From: Faecalibacterium sp. I3-3-33
GTDB taxonomy: Bacteria > Bacillota > Clostridia > Oscillospirales > Ruminococcaceae
Length of the DNA stretch: 64,000 nucleotides
Direction of reading: 5' to 3'
Assembly (NCBI RefSeq): GCF_023347295.1
Contig: NZ_CP094469.1
Location: 2,852,001-2,916,000, forward strand
Made by a program: the position numbers and the translations under genes
Notes under the pieces: model-generated
Seen by the model: the letters and a program-made list of their open reading frames with translations, nothing else
Told to the model about the DNA's origin: nothing
Databases searched by the model: none
Shown here: piece by piece, positions 7,196-14,873 of the stretch
How positions within the stretch are numbered: the first letter of the stretch is position 1
Layout of the letters: the number at the start of each line of letters is the position of its first letter

Positions 7196-9079
7196 TCAGT
7201 TTTTGGTCAGGTCTTTGGTATACAGGGCGCGGGTGGCGTTGAGCACGGCGATGACCATCACGCCCACGTCCGCAAAGATGGCCGCCCACATTCCGGCAAT
7301 GCCCAGTGCGCCCAGCAGCAGGCACAGCGCCTTGATGCCCAGCGCGAACACGATGTTCTGGTGCACGATGCGCAGGGTGCGGCGGGCGATGCGCATGGCA
7401 AGCGCGATCTTTGCGGGGTCGTCGTCCATCAGCACCACGTCTGCGGCCTCGATGGCGGCGTCCGAACCCAGCGCACCCATGGCGATGCCCACATCTGCGC
7501 GGGACAGCACCGGTGCGTCGTTGATGCCGTCACCCACAAAGGCAAGGTTTTCTTTAGGCTGCTTTGCGGCAAGCAGCTTTTCGATCTGGTCCACCTTGTC
7601 GCCGGGCAAAAGACCGGCGTGGTACTCGTCCAGACCCAGCTGCTGCGCCACTGCCTGCGCCACCGGCTGTGCATCGCCGGTCAGCATGACCGTCTTGCGC
7701 ACGCCGGAAGCTTTCAGGGCGCGGATGGCATCGGCGCTGTGGGGCTTTACCACGTCCGAAATCAGCAGATAGCCCGCGTAGCTGCCCTCCACGGCAACGT
7801 GCACGATGGTGCCCACGCCCTCCACGGCGGGCACGGTGATGCCCAGCTTTTCCATCAGGCGGGCGTTACCGGCGGCAACGGTCTTGCCGTCCGCCTTCGC
7901 GGTCACGCCATGACCGCCCAGCTCCTGCACGTCCGTGACCCGGGCGGCGTCAATGGGCTTGCCGTAGGCAGCTTTGATGCTCAGGGAGATGGGGTGCTTC
8001 GACCAGCTTTCCGCCAGCGCAGCGGCTTCCACCAGTGCAGCGTCGGTCACGCCCTCGGCGGGATGGATGCCGGTGACCTTAAAGGTGCCCTGCGTCAGGG
8101 TGCCGGTCTTATCGAACACCACAACGCCGGTGTTTGCCAGCTCTTCCAGATAGGTAGAGCCTTTGATGAGGATGCCGCAGGAGGAAGCGCCGCCGATGCC
8201 GCCGAAAAAGCTCAGTGGGATGGAGATGACCAGCGCGCACGGGCAGCTGATGACAAGGAAGGTCAGGGCGCGGTAGACCCACTCGCCAAAGCGGGCGGGC
8301 TGTCCCATAAGCAGCAGCACCACCGGCGGCAGAAGGGCCAGCGCCAGTGCGCCGTAACAGACAGCCGGGGTGTACACCCGGGCAAAGCGGGTGATAAAGT
8401 TTTCTGCCCGGGCTTTTTTCATGCTGGAATTTTCCACAAGGTCGAGAATTTTAGAGACGGTGGATTCACCGAATTCCTTGGTGGTGCGCACCTTCAACAG
8501 GCCGGTCATGTTCACGCAGCCGCTGATGACTTCATCCCCGGCGTTCACGTCCCTGGGCAGGCTTTCGCCGGTCAGGGCGGCGGTGTTCAGGGCAGATGCG
8601 CCCTCCACGATGACGCCGTCAATGGGCACCCGCTCGCCGGGCTGCACCACGATGACCGTGCCCACCTCGACCTCGTCCGGGTCTACCTGCTCCAGCTTGC
8701 CGTCCTCGTCCTCAATATTGGCGTAGTCCGGGCGGATATCCATCAGGCTGGCAATGCTCTGGCGGCTTTTGCCCACGGCGACGCTCTGGAACAGCTCGCC
8801 GATCTGGTAAAAGATGATAACGGCGCAGCCCTCTACATAGTCGCCCAGCGCAAACGCACCCACGGTGGCCACTGCCATCAGGAAGCACTCGTCAAAGGGC
8901 TGACGGTTCTTGATGCCTTTCAGCGCCTTGCGCAGCACGTCCCAGCCCACCACAAGGTAGGGGATGCAGTAGAGCGCCAACTCCACCGGCATGGGCAAGG
9001 CGGGCAAAAGCTTGAGCACAATCACCAGCGCCACGGCGATCAGAATGCGCTCAAGGGTCTTTTTTTGTTTCTTGTTCAT
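7196..9079 (-). CDS. P1B-type heavy-metal efflux ATPase (zinc/cadmium/lead type)
   Basis: A 627-residue membrane pump that exports soft divalent metals at the cost of ATP. It has an actuator motif TGES, the metal-binding CPC motif in transmembrane helix 6 (residues 279-281 in ISCPCALV), the phosphorylation motif DKTGTLTQ (Asp323), a SKHP motif and GDGINDAP. The N terminus lacks a heavy-metal-associated domain and begins directly with the helices; such a domain is encoded as a free protein at 9339-9560. ATG 9079 is preferred to the in-frame TTG at 9085 because AAGGAG lies 8 bases before it. The SmtB-like regulator nearby argues for zinc or a related ion. Unlike its neighbours it seems to be transcribed separately, since a terminator lies between. 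Confidence 0.93.
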   Translation of the reverse strand: MNKKQKKTLERILIAVALVIVLKLLPALPMPVELALYCIPYLVVGWDVLRKALKGIKNRQPFDECFLMAVATVGAFALGDYVEGCAVIIFYQIGELFQSVAVGKSRQSIASLMDIRPDYANIEDEDGKLEQVDPDEVEVGTVIVVQPGERVPIDGVIVEGASALNTAALTGESLPRDVNAGDEVISGCVNMTGLLKVRTTKEFGESTVSKILDLVENSSMKKARAENFITRFARVYTPAVCYGALALALLPPVVLLLMGQPARFGEWVYRALTFLVISCPCALVISIPLSFFGGIGGASSCGILIKGSTYLEELANTGVVVFDKTGTLTQGTFKVTGIHPAEGVTDAALVEAAALAESWSKHPISLSIKAAYGKPIDAARVTDVQELGGHGVTAKADGKTVAAGNARLMEKLGITVPAVEGVGTIVHVAVEGSYAGYLLISDVVKPHSADAIRALKASGVRKTVMLTGDAQPVAQAVAQQLGLDEYHAGLLPGDKVDQIEKLLAAKQPKENLAFVGDGINDAPVLSRADVGIAMGALGSDAAIEAADVVLMDDDPAKIALAMRIARRTLRIVHQNIVFALGIKALCLLLGALGIAGMWAAIFADVGVMVIAVLNATRALYTKDLTKN

Positions 9080-9119
9080 AAGCAACGCTCCTTATTTTGC
9101 GGTGCAGTGGGTGAAAAAT

Positions 9120-9292
9120 GGGTGGTTTTCCACAGGTTTTTCGGCAAAAAAATGGGTATTCCACAGTTTTACCCGGGTTTTCCACACAGTTTTCCGGCAG
9201 AAAAGCACTTTTTCACGCTTCTTTTTTGTTTTCCTCACGAAATCTGTTGAAAACCCGGTGGAAATTGTTGAAAAGTGGCGGATTTTTCCACA
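9120..9292 (+). repeat. cluster of DnaA-box-like TTTTCCACA motifs
   Basis: The 250-bp gap before the metal ATPase gene has TTTTCCACA at 9126, 9178 and 9284, TATTCCACA at 9157, and two opposite-strand TTTTCAACA motifs at 9244-9252 and 9266-9274. TTTTCCACA fits the loose DnaA box consensus TTWTNCACA. An 85-codon minus-strand frame here is low-complexity and not supported as a gene. Whether DnaA binds is unknown; the metal ATPase promoter must also lie in this stretch. Confidence 0.5.
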
Positions 9293-9293
9293 G

Positions 9294-9324
9294 AAAAACT
9301 CCCCCGGTCCACACCGACCGGGAG
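9294..9324 (-). terminator. terminator of the repressor-HMA operon
   Basis: On the minus strand CTCCCGGTC pairs with GACCGGGGGAG around a short loop and is followed by TTTTTC (9294-9298). It lies 15 bp after the HMA gene stop and separates it from the ATPase gene. Confidence 0.85.
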
Positions 9325-9338
9325 AGCTTTGCCGTACA

Positions 9339-9560
9339 TCAGATATCAAAGATCTCGCAGTCGTCCTCTACCTTCTTGCAGGCAGACAGCACGTTCTCCA
9401 TGGTGGCGTGGGGGTCGGCACCCTCGGCGAACTCCACCTTCATCTTCTGGGTCATAAAGCTGACGGTCGCCTTTTCCACACCGGCTACGGTGTTGGCGGC
9501 ATCCTCCATCTTCTGGGCGCAGTTGGCGCAGTCCACTTCGATCTTGTAGGTCTTTTTCAT
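9339..9560 (-). CDS. free heavy-metal-associated (HMA) domain protein
   Basis: A 73-residue single-domain cytoplasmic metal-binding protein of the CopZ/HMA fold. The metal loop is DCANCAQKM with Cys11 and Cys14. It probably delivers metal to, or regulates, the neighbouring P1B ATPase, which lacks its own HMA domain; that is inferred from context. ATG 9560 is chosen over an upstream in-frame start because it matches the family start. It lies 41 bp after the SmtB-like repressor gene on the same strand and shares its transcript up to the terminator. Confidence 0.9.
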   Translation of the reverse strand: MKKTYKIEVDCANCAQKMEDAANTVAGVEKATVSFMTQKMKVEFAEGADPHATMENVLSACKKVEDDCEIFDI

Positions 9561-9601
9561 AATAAGTACCAGCCTTTCTTTTTGTGCGGGCGCGTGCCCG
9601 G

Positions 9602-9937
9602 TCATTCTTCGATATGGTCCATTCCCATGGAAAGGATGCTGCGCACATGGTCATCGTCCAGTGCGTAGAAAACAGTTTTGCCCTCCCGCCGGAAGCGCAC
9701 AAGCTTGGAGTCCTTGAGCACCCGCAGCTGGTGGCTGACGGCAGACTGGCTCAGCTGCACGGCGTCCGCGATATCCTGCACGCAAAGTTCGCTGTCATGT
9801 AAGGCGTACAAGATTTTAATGCGGGTGGAATCGCCAAACACACGGAACAGGTCTGCCAGCTCGTACAGCACCTCGTCGTCCGGCATCTCCACCGGCTGTT
9901 TTTCCTTTTCCGGCACGGTCTGTTCTAGCCCGGTCAT
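9602..9937 (-). CDS. ArsR/SmtB-family metal-sensing repressor
   Basis: A 111-residue winged-helix repressor that would leave DNA on binding metal. The recognition helix is LSQSAVSHQLRVLK. In the C-terminal helix Asp95, His97, His108 and Glu111 have exactly the spacing of the zinc ligands of SmtB (Asp104, His106, His117, Glu120), which supports zinc sensing at the alpha-5 site. ELCVQD keeps Cys52 of the alpha-3 site, but the second cysteine seen in CadC is Gln. ATG 9937 is chosen because GGGGAGGA lies directly before it; longer in-frame starts lack a site. It heads an operon with the HMA gene and has a well-formed promoter-operator. Confidence 0.93.
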   Translation of the reverse strand: MTGLEQTVPEKEKQPVEMPDDEVLYELADLFRVFGDSTRIKILYALHDSELCVQDIADAVQLSQSAVSHQLRVLKDSKLVRFRREGKTVFYALDDDHVRSILSMGMDHIEE

Positions 9938-9963
9938 GCTGTCCTCCCCTTTCGTTTCGATAT

Positions 9964-10014
9964 ATGAGCATCTGTTCATGTGTTCATGATAACACGCAGA
10001 CAGCCCCCTGTCAA
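9964..10014 (-). promoter_or_regulatory. promoter and operator of the SmtB-like operon
   Basis: On the minus strand TTGACA (10009-10014), 17-bp spacer and TATCAT (9986-9991) form a good sigma-A promoter. Over the -10 and downstream lie ATGAGCA-TC-TGTTCAT (9964-9979) and a second TGTTCATG (9981-9988), giving tandem half-sites like those bound by SmtB/CadC repressors. Confidence 0.8.
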
Positions 10015-10115
10015 GCAAAATCCGCAAAGTTTTTTACATTGCCGTAAAATTGCTGAAAACTTCCGTAAAACGCAAAAAAGATGCAAATTTAATTTGCAAA
10101 TTGGGTGCGGGTTGG

Positions 10116-10240
10116 GCAGCAGAACGATTTGAAATGGCTTCCGCTTCGCTCTAGCCATATTCAGCGGAAAAATTATTTTTAATTTCGCGTTTGTCGCGCT
10201 CTGCGGAGCGCTCCAAACGCTATTTTCACGGGAGGGGTCG
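10116..10240 (+). repeat. dispersed intergenic repeat, copy B
   Basis: About 125 bp closely matching copy A (1650-1773) in the same orientation: ACGATTTGAAATGGC, CTAGCCATATTCAGCGG, TTTTTAATTTCGC, a GCGCTCTGCGGAGCGC hairpin and TTTTCACGGGAGGGG. It sits in a 790-bp gene-free gap (9938-10729) directly before the large inverted repeat. Confidence 0.75.
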
Positions 10241-10260
10241 TAGAGGGAAACGGCATTTGC

Positions 10261-10598
10261 AGCGCCGCTTTCTGCGAAAGCGCAGCGCTGCGGGCGGGCG
10301 CTCGCTCCCCCTCGGGGGAGCTGTCGCGCAGCGACTGAGGGGCTATAAATGGAGAAGCGAAAAAAGCGTTAAAGCGATAGCGCCGACTGGCGCAGCGCTA
10401 GCTTTTTTGTGCTTCGACTTCTACTTTAGGTTTGTCAAGGGCGTGCAGCCCTTGACCCGTTGTGGGGTGGGTGGAGTCCAGAGGTAGGGAGGGGGGAGTC
10501 GGAACACCCCTCCCTGCCTCTGGCCCAGCGGAGCGTCCTTGCACGCTGAAGGCAGGCAGAAACTTCCCCCGCGGAGCGCGGCACACTCCAAATCGTCC
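10261..10598 (+). repeat. large inverted repeat, left copy
   Basis: About 338 bp that recurs in opposite orientation at 13725-14062 with roughly 90% or more identity by eye. It is built of several palindromes: GGGGGAGCTGTCGCGCAGCGACTGAG, the AGCGCCGACTGGCGC block and a GAGGTAGGGAGGGGGGAGTC...CCTCCCTGCCTC pair. Together the two copies bracket the thioesterase, NhaC and MarR genes. Short open frames crossing it are shadows of the repeat. Confidence 0.85.
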
Positions 10599-10729
10599 GC
10601 CCTCTGTAAGAGACGCTGAAAAAATATGCAAAAAATAGTGCATTCCGGCGCGTTTTGTGATATCTTATAAAGGTGTGTAACCACAAATAACACAACTGCG
10701 TCCAAAGGGCGCATAAGGAGGAACTGTAT

Positions 10730-11119
10730 ATGAAGTTGGAAACCGGGATCTGCGGCGAGCAGAGCGTGCGCGTGAGCGCAGAGAACACCGCAAAGACCAT
10801 GGGCAGCGGCACGCTGGACGTGTTTGCTACCCCTGCACTGGTGGCACTGGCCGAAAAGACCTGCTGGCAGAGCGTTTCCCCTGCGCTGGAAGCAGGCAGC
10901 GGCACGGTGGGCACCAAGCTGGAGCTGGAGCACACCGCCCCCACCCCTGTGGGCATGACCGTGACCTGCCGCAGTGAGCTGGTGGCCGTAGAGGGCCGCA
11001 AGCTGACCTTCAAGGTGACGCTTGCAGACGAGAAGGGTCCTGTGGGCGGCGGCACCCACGAGCGCTTTGTCATCTTTGAGGAAAAGTTTGCCGCTAAGGC
11101 AGAAGCCAAAAAGGGCTAA
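10730..11119 (+). CDS. FlK-like hot-dog-fold thioesterase
   Basis: A 129-residue acyl-CoA thioesterase of the family typified by fluoroacetyl-CoA thioesterase FlK. Candidate catalytic residues Thr34 (ATPALV), Glu42 (AEKTC) and His68 (LEHTAPTPVGM) have the same spacing as Thr42, Glu50 and His76 of FlK. GSGTLDVFATPA and GGGTHERFV are family signatures. Natural substrates of such stand-alone gut members are unknown; clearing of a small acyl-CoA is likely. AAGGAGGA precedes the ATG at good distance. It is alone on its strand before nhaC and sits inside the large inverted repeat pair. Confidence 0.87.
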   Translation: MKLETGICGEQSVRVSAENTAKTMGSGTLDVFATPALVALAEKTCWQSVSPALEAGSGTVGTKLELEHTAPTPVGMTVTCRSELVAVEGRKLTFKVTLADEKGPVGGGTHERFVIFEEKFAAKAEAKKG

Positions 11120-11271
11120 GGATCGTCCGGTTCTGTTTCGTCCAGCCGCAGCGGCGGCGGGTCTGCGGCCAGAAGCTGCTGCTCGGCGCGGGTCTGCGCG
11201 TCCTGCAAAAGCTGCACAGCCTGCACACTGGCGCGGAACAGTTCAAAGTACATGGCCTTGTAATCCGGCAC
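11116..11271 (-). CDS. small conserved hypothetical protein
   Basis: A 51-residue reading frame starting at GTG 11271 (VPDYKAMYFELFRASVQAV) and overlapping the 3' end of the thioesterase gene by 4 bp. The DYKxMYFxLF start followed by a helix rich in Gln, Ala and Glu resembles small proteins often seen in Firmicutes phage and host genomes, a resemblance from memory. The longer frame beginning at 11352 has no better start. No function is known; it may act as a small helical protein. Confidence is moderate because it is short. Confidence 0.5.
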   Translation of the reverse strand: MPDYKAMYFELFRASVQAVQLLQDAQTRAEQQLLAADPPPLRLDETEPDDP

Positions 11272-11378
11272 GGTGCACACCCCCTTTGCGTTTCTGTGGG
11301 TAGTCTGCCCCGCAGCCTGCGCCCCGATACGCCGGACGAACCCCGCAGACAATGATTGACACCTGATATGAGGAGCTT

Positions 11379-13052
11379 ATGAAAAACAAAAACTTATCCT
11401 GGGCGGGGGCGCTGTTCGTCTTTGCCCTGCTGCTGTGGTGCACGGCGGTGACCCCCGGCAAGGTCGCCGACCCCGCCACCTACACCTGTGCGGTGTACAG
11501 CACCTTCTTTTCCCTGCTGCCGCCGGTCATTGCCATCGTGCTGGCGCTGAACACCAAGGAGGTGTACACCTCGCTGCTAGTGGGCATTGCTTCCGGTGCG
11601 CTGCTGTATGCCAACGGCAACCTTGAACTGGCACTGAACACCCTGTTCTTCAACGAGGACGGCGGCATGATCACCAAGCTGTCGGACTCCGGCAACGTGG
11701 GCATTCTGGCGTTTCTGGTGATGCTGGGCATTCTGGTGGCGCTGATGAACAAGGCGGGCGGCTCGGCGGCCTTCGGGCGCTGGGCCTCCACCCACATCCA
11801 CAGCCGGGCGGGCGCACAGTTTGCCACCCTGCTGCTGGGCGTGATGATCTTTGTGGACGACTACTTCAACTGCCTGACCGTTGGCTCGGTGATGCGCCCG
11901 GTGACCGACCGGCAGAAGGTGTCCCGCGCAAAGCTGGCCTACCTGATCGACTCCACCGCCGCGCCCATCTGCATTATTGCGCCGGTGTCCAGCTGGGCGG
12001 CTGCGGTCACTTCCAGCGTACCGGCGGGTTCCGGCATCAACGGCTTTACCATGTTCCTGCGCACCATTCCTTATAACTATTACGCCATCCTGACTGTGGT
12101 GATGAGCCTGTTCCTCATCTTTACCGGGGCGGAGTTCGGCCCCATGAAGCTGAACGAGGACAACGCCAAGAACGGCGACCTGTTCACCACCGCCGACCGT
12201 CCCTACGGCGACGATGTGGACGACGGCAGCGACACCAACGGCCACGTTATCGACCTGATCGCCCCGGTGCTGGTGCTGATCGCGGCCTGCATCTTCGGCA
12301 TGGTGTACACCGGCGGCTTCTTTGAGGGCGTGGACTTCATCACCGCCTTTGCGGACTGCAACGCCTCGGCGGGTCTGGTGATGGGCAGCAGCATCGCCCT
12401 GCTGTTCACCTTTGTATTTTACCGGGTGCGCAGCGTGATGACCTTTCAGGACTTTGCCGCCTGCATCCCCGAGGGCTTCAAGGCCATGGTCAGCCCCATG
12501 CTGATTTTGTCCCTTGCATGGACGCTGTCCGGCATGACCGGCCTGCTGGGTGCAAAGTATTATGTGGCAAACCTGCTGGGCAGCTCTGCGGCGGCTTTGC
12601 AGTATCTGCTGCCGTTCATCATCTTCCTTGTGGCGGTGTTCCTTGCCTTTGCCACCGGCACTTCCTGGGGCACCTTCTCCATCCTGATCCCCATCGTCTG
12701 TCAGGCCTTCCCGGACGGCGAGATGCTGGTGGTGTCCATTGCCGCCTGCCTGTCCGGCGCGGTGTGCGGCGACCACTGCTCCCCCATCTCGGATACCACC
12801 ATCATGGCCTCGGCAGGCGCACATTGCAGCCATGTGAACCATGTTTCCACCCAGCTGCCTTACGCCATTACGGCGGCGGCCTGCTCAGCGGTGTGCTATG
12901 TCATCACCGGCCTTGCACAGGCAGTGCTGGGCAGCCGCGCAAGCCTGCTTACCTCGCTGGTGCTGCTGGTGGTTGCCATCGTGCTGGAGCTGGTGGTGCT
13001 CGGCGTCATCCGCGCCCGCACCCGGGCAAAAACTTCCGGGGATGCTGCGTAA
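11379..13052 (+). CDS. nhaC: NhaC-family Na+/H+ antiporter
   Basis: A 557-residue inner-membrane protein with about 12 hydrophobic segments. Family signatures include the paired repeat LLPPVIAIVLAL, FVDDYFNCLTVGSVMRP, APICIIAPVSSWAA in the first half, and TGTSWGTFSILIPI and GDHCSPISDTTIMAS in the second half, which are typical of NhaC carriers exchanging Na+ (or malate/lactate in relatives) for protons. A GGAG lies before the ATG. It is flanked by the thioesterase and a MarR gene. Transported pair is inferred from family only. Confidence 0.9.
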   Translation: MKNKNLSWAGALFVFALLLWCTAVTPGKVADPATYTCAVYSTFFSLLPPVIAIVLALNTKEVYTSLLVGIASGALLYANGNLELALNTLFFNEDGGMITKLSDSGNVGILAFLVMLGILVALMNKAGGSAAFGRWASTHIHSRAGAQFATLLLGVMIFVDDYFNCLTVGSVMRPVTDRQKVSRAKLAYLIDSTAAPICIIAPVSSWAAAVTSSVPAGSGINGFTMFLRTIPYNYYAILTVVMSLFLIFTGAEFGPMKLNEDNAKNGDLFTTADRPYGDDVDDGSDTNGHVIDLIAPVLVLIAACIFGMVYTGGFFEGVDFITAFADCNASAGLVMGSSIALLFTFVFYRVRSVMTFQDFAACIPEGFKAMVSPMLILSLAWTLSGMTGLLGAKYYVANLLGSSAAALQYLLPFIIFLVAVFLAFATGTSWGTFSILIPIVCQAFPDGEMLVVSIAACLSGAVCGDHCSPISDTTIMASAGAHCSHVNHVSTQLPYAITAAACSAVCYVITGLAQAVLGSRASLLTSLVLLVVAIVLELVVLGVIRARTRAKTSGDAA

Positions 13053-13063
13053 TATGGAAATCA

Positions 13064-13091
13064 GGCGTTCCCCCCGGCCGGGGGGAACGCC
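13064..13091 (+). terminator. perfect palindrome after nhaC
   Basis: GGCGTTCCCCCCGG followed directly by its reverse complement forms a 28-bp palindrome 11 bp after the nhaC stop. No T-run follows, so it may terminate weakly or only protect the mRNA end. Confidence 0.5.
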
Positions 13092-13169
13092 CTTGCTCCG
13101 GGTCAGGCTGCAAGAATTTATTTCTGCGGCTGTGTAAAAATTCCGCTATGCAGCGGGGCATTTTCGTGG

Positions 13170-13187
13170 TATACTAGCCGTATAGTA
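13170..13187 (+). promoter_or_regulatory. candidate promoter and operator of the MarR gene
   Basis: TATACT (13170-13175) is a good -10, and TACTA-N6-TAGTA (13172-13187) forms an inverted repeat across it, a sensible place for MarR self-repression. The -35 is poor. Confidence 0.45.
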
Positions 13188-13218
13188 AAAAAGTTGAACC
13201 ATTGGAGGCGCATGACCC

Positions 13219-13674
13219 ATGCTGGAAAAAGCTTTTCAGGACGTCTACACCAAATTCAAGCTGCATTTTTACCAGAACGTGTTCCAGCGTTTTGCCACCC
13301 GTGAGGCTACCCTGACCACGGTGGAGTCCTTCTGCATGGAGGGCATCATGGCCATGGGCGAGCCCACCATTGCGGAGTTTTCCCGCATGATGCAGATCTC
13401 CACCCCCAATGCGGCGTACAAGATCGGCAGTCTGGTGAAAAAGGGCTATGTGGAAAAGATCCAGTCCACCACCGACCGGCGGGAGTACCACCTGCGCCCC
13501 ACCCAGAAGTATATCGACTACTACAGCATCAGCTACTCTTATCTGCACACCGTAGTGGAGCGTGCCCGGCAGCGCTTTACCCCCGAGGAATGCGCAAAGC
13601 TGGAACAGATGCTTACCATCGTGAGCACCGAGCTGATGCCGGAACTGGATATTCTGAAAAAGGGCGAGGAATAA
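13219..13674 (+). CDS. MarR-family transcriptional regulator
   Basis: A 151-residue winged-helix protein. The recognition region is PTIAEFSRMMQISTPNAAYKIGSLVKKGYVEK, followed by a wing with TTDRREYHLRPT, the usual MarR signature (DRR). Flanking helices would form the dimer. It may control itself or the adjacent nhaC/thioesterase genes; no target can be shown. GGAGGCG lies 12 bases before the chosen ATG 13219. A strong terminator follows within 10 bp. Confidence 0.88.
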   Translation: MLEKAFQDVYTKFKLHFYQNVFQRFATREATLTTVESFCMEGIMAMGEPTIAEFSRMMQISTPNAAYKIGSLVKKGYVEKIQSTTDRREYHLRPTQKYIDYYSISYSYLHTVVERARQRFTPEECAKLEQMLTIVSTELMPELDILKKGEE

Positions 13675-13681
13675 GAACGAT

Positions 13682-13719
13682 AAAACGGCTGCTGCACGTT
13701 CTTGTGCAGCAGCCGTTTT
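13682..13719 (+). terminator. terminator after the MarR gene
   Basis: Perfect 16-bp arms AAAACGGCTGCTGCAC and GTGCAGCAGCCGTTTT around a 6-base loop. Confidence 0.9.
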
Positions 13720-13724
13720 GCGTT

Positions 13725-14062
13725 GGATGATTTAGAATGTGCACGCTTTGCAGGGAAAGTTCCTGCTTGCTTTCAGCGTGCAAGGACGCTCCGCTGGGCC
13801 AGAGGCAGGGAGGGGTGTTCCGAGTCCCCCCTCCCTACCTCTGGACTCCACCCACCCCGCAACGGGCCAAGGGCTACTCGCCCTTGACAATCCTAAAGAA
13901 GAAGTCGAAGCACAAAAAAGCTAGCGCTGCGCCAGTCGGCGCTATCGCTTTAACGCTTTTTTCGCTTCTCCATCCATAGCCCCTCAGTCGCTGCGCGACA
14001 GCTCCCCCAAGGGGGAGCGGGCACGCCCGCAGCGCCGCGCTTTCGCAGAAAGCAGCGCGGCG
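13725..14062 (-). repeat. large inverted repeat, right copy
   Basis: Reverse-complement counterpart of 10261-10598, including GATGATTTAGAATGTGC at its outer edge and the same set of internal palindromes. Differences are scattered single bases. It fills the gap between the MarR terminator and the EamA gene. Confidence 0.85.
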
Positions 14063-14076
14063 CGCATTCCCAATCG

Positions 14077-14490
14077 TTACAGCACCATAAACAGCGTGCC
14101 GGCGGTGATGAGGGCGCAGCCGATAAGGCTTTTGGCGGTAAAGGGCTCGTGCAGCACCACAAAGGCCAGCGCAAGGGTGATGACCACGCTGAGCTTATCA
14201 ATGGGCACCACCTTGGACGCTGCACCCACCTGCAACGCGTGGTAGTAGCACAGCCAGCTTGCGCCGGTGGCAAGGCCGGACAGCACCAGAAACAGCCAGC
14301 TGCGGCGGGAGATCTCCGCAATACCGGCCTGCGTACCGGTGAGGAACACCATGCCCCAGCTCATCAGCAGCACCACCGCTGTGCGGATGGCGGTGGCAAG
14401 GGTGGAGTTGACCCCCTCGATGCCGATCTTCGCCAGAATCGAGGTAAGGGCGGCAAACACCGCCGACCCCAGCGCGTAAACGAACCACAT
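14077..14490 (-). CDS. half-size EamA-family transporter
   Basis: A 137-residue membrane protein with five hydrophobic segments and a single EamA unit; most family members have two such units in about 300 residues, so this one should act as a homo- or heterodimer. ALTSILAKIG near the start and VPIDKLSVVITLALAFVVLHEP near the end are EamA hallmarks (the conserved proline-glutamate HEP). A cognate second half is not seen nearby. Substrate unknown. AAAAAGGAGG precedes the ATG at 14490. Confidence 0.85.
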   Translation of the reverse strand: MWFVYALGSAVFAALTSILAKIGIEGVNSTLATAIRTAVVLLMSWGMVFLTGTQAGIAEISRRSWLFLVLSGLATGASWLCYYHALQVGAASKVVPIDKLSVVITLALAFVVLHEPFTAKSLIGCALITAGTLFMVL

Positions 14491-14584
14491 GGAAAACGCC
14501 TCCTTTTTGCCTCAGTATACGCCTTTGTATGGCAGAATACAAGGCTGCCGACAGGCGGGAGGATAATGGAACATTTATGATTTC

Positions 14585-14620
14585 GGAGCACCGGAGCGTC
14601 TGCGGACGCTCCGGTGCTCC
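14585..14620. repeat. perfect 16-bp hairpin, shared with 24.86 kb
   Basis: GGAGCACCGGAGCGTC-TGCG-GACGCTCCGGTGCTCC. The core GCACCGGAGCGTC-TGCG hairpin recurs exactly at 24850-24895 where it acts as a terminator. Here it is followed by ATTTTCACGGGAAGGG, the tail of the dispersed repeat copies A and B, and lies upstream of the his promoter. Confidence 0.8.
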
Positions 14621-14722
14621 ATTTTCACGGGAAGGGCCGGTGGGTTGAAAAATTTTCGCCTTCCTGTACAAACGCACTGAAAAATTGTAGGATAAGAATG
14701 GAAAAGACGTTCACTTTCACGC

Positions 14723-14751
14723 TTTACAACTTTACCTAGATAAAGTAAAAT
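14723..14751 (+). promoter_or_regulatory. promoter and candidate operator of the his operon
   Basis: TTTACA (14723-14728), 17-bp spacer and TAAAAT (14746-14751). The spacer is filled by ACTTTA-CCTAGA-TAAAGT (14729-14746), a perfect 6-bp inverted repeat, where a repressor would block transcription. No T-box features or run of histidine codons was found in the 120-nt leader. Confidence 0.65.
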
Positions 14752-14873
14752 AAGGACAGAAGCCTTTCATTCTATGGTGCGGAGGATGCCGCGCCGGATG
14801 TTTTTGTGTATAGAGACGCCGGAATTGTGCCGGTGCAGGGAAAGAAACACGGAAAAGGAAACGAGGGAGCAGG

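Noticed and set aside
9120..9292. Replication origin
   Set aside because: DnaA-box-like motifs are present, but no dnaA, dnaN, gidA or parAB genes and no long AT-rich unwinding region lie nearby.
9092..9349. 85-codon minus-strand frame before the metal ATPase gene
   Set aside because: Phe/Ser/Thr-rich text produced by the repeated TTTTCCACA motifs; it overlaps a terminator and the HMA gene end.
10382..10440. CRISPR array in the repeat-rich gaps at 10.3 and 13.9 kb
   Set aside because: The repeats are large inverted copies of one block, not regularly spaced short repeats with unique spacers, and no cas gene is present. No CRISPR array was seen anywhere in the window.
14752..14873. T-box or His-leader attenuator before the his operon
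   Set aside because: No T-box core (AGGGTGGNACCGCG-like) and no run of histidine codons in the leader frames.
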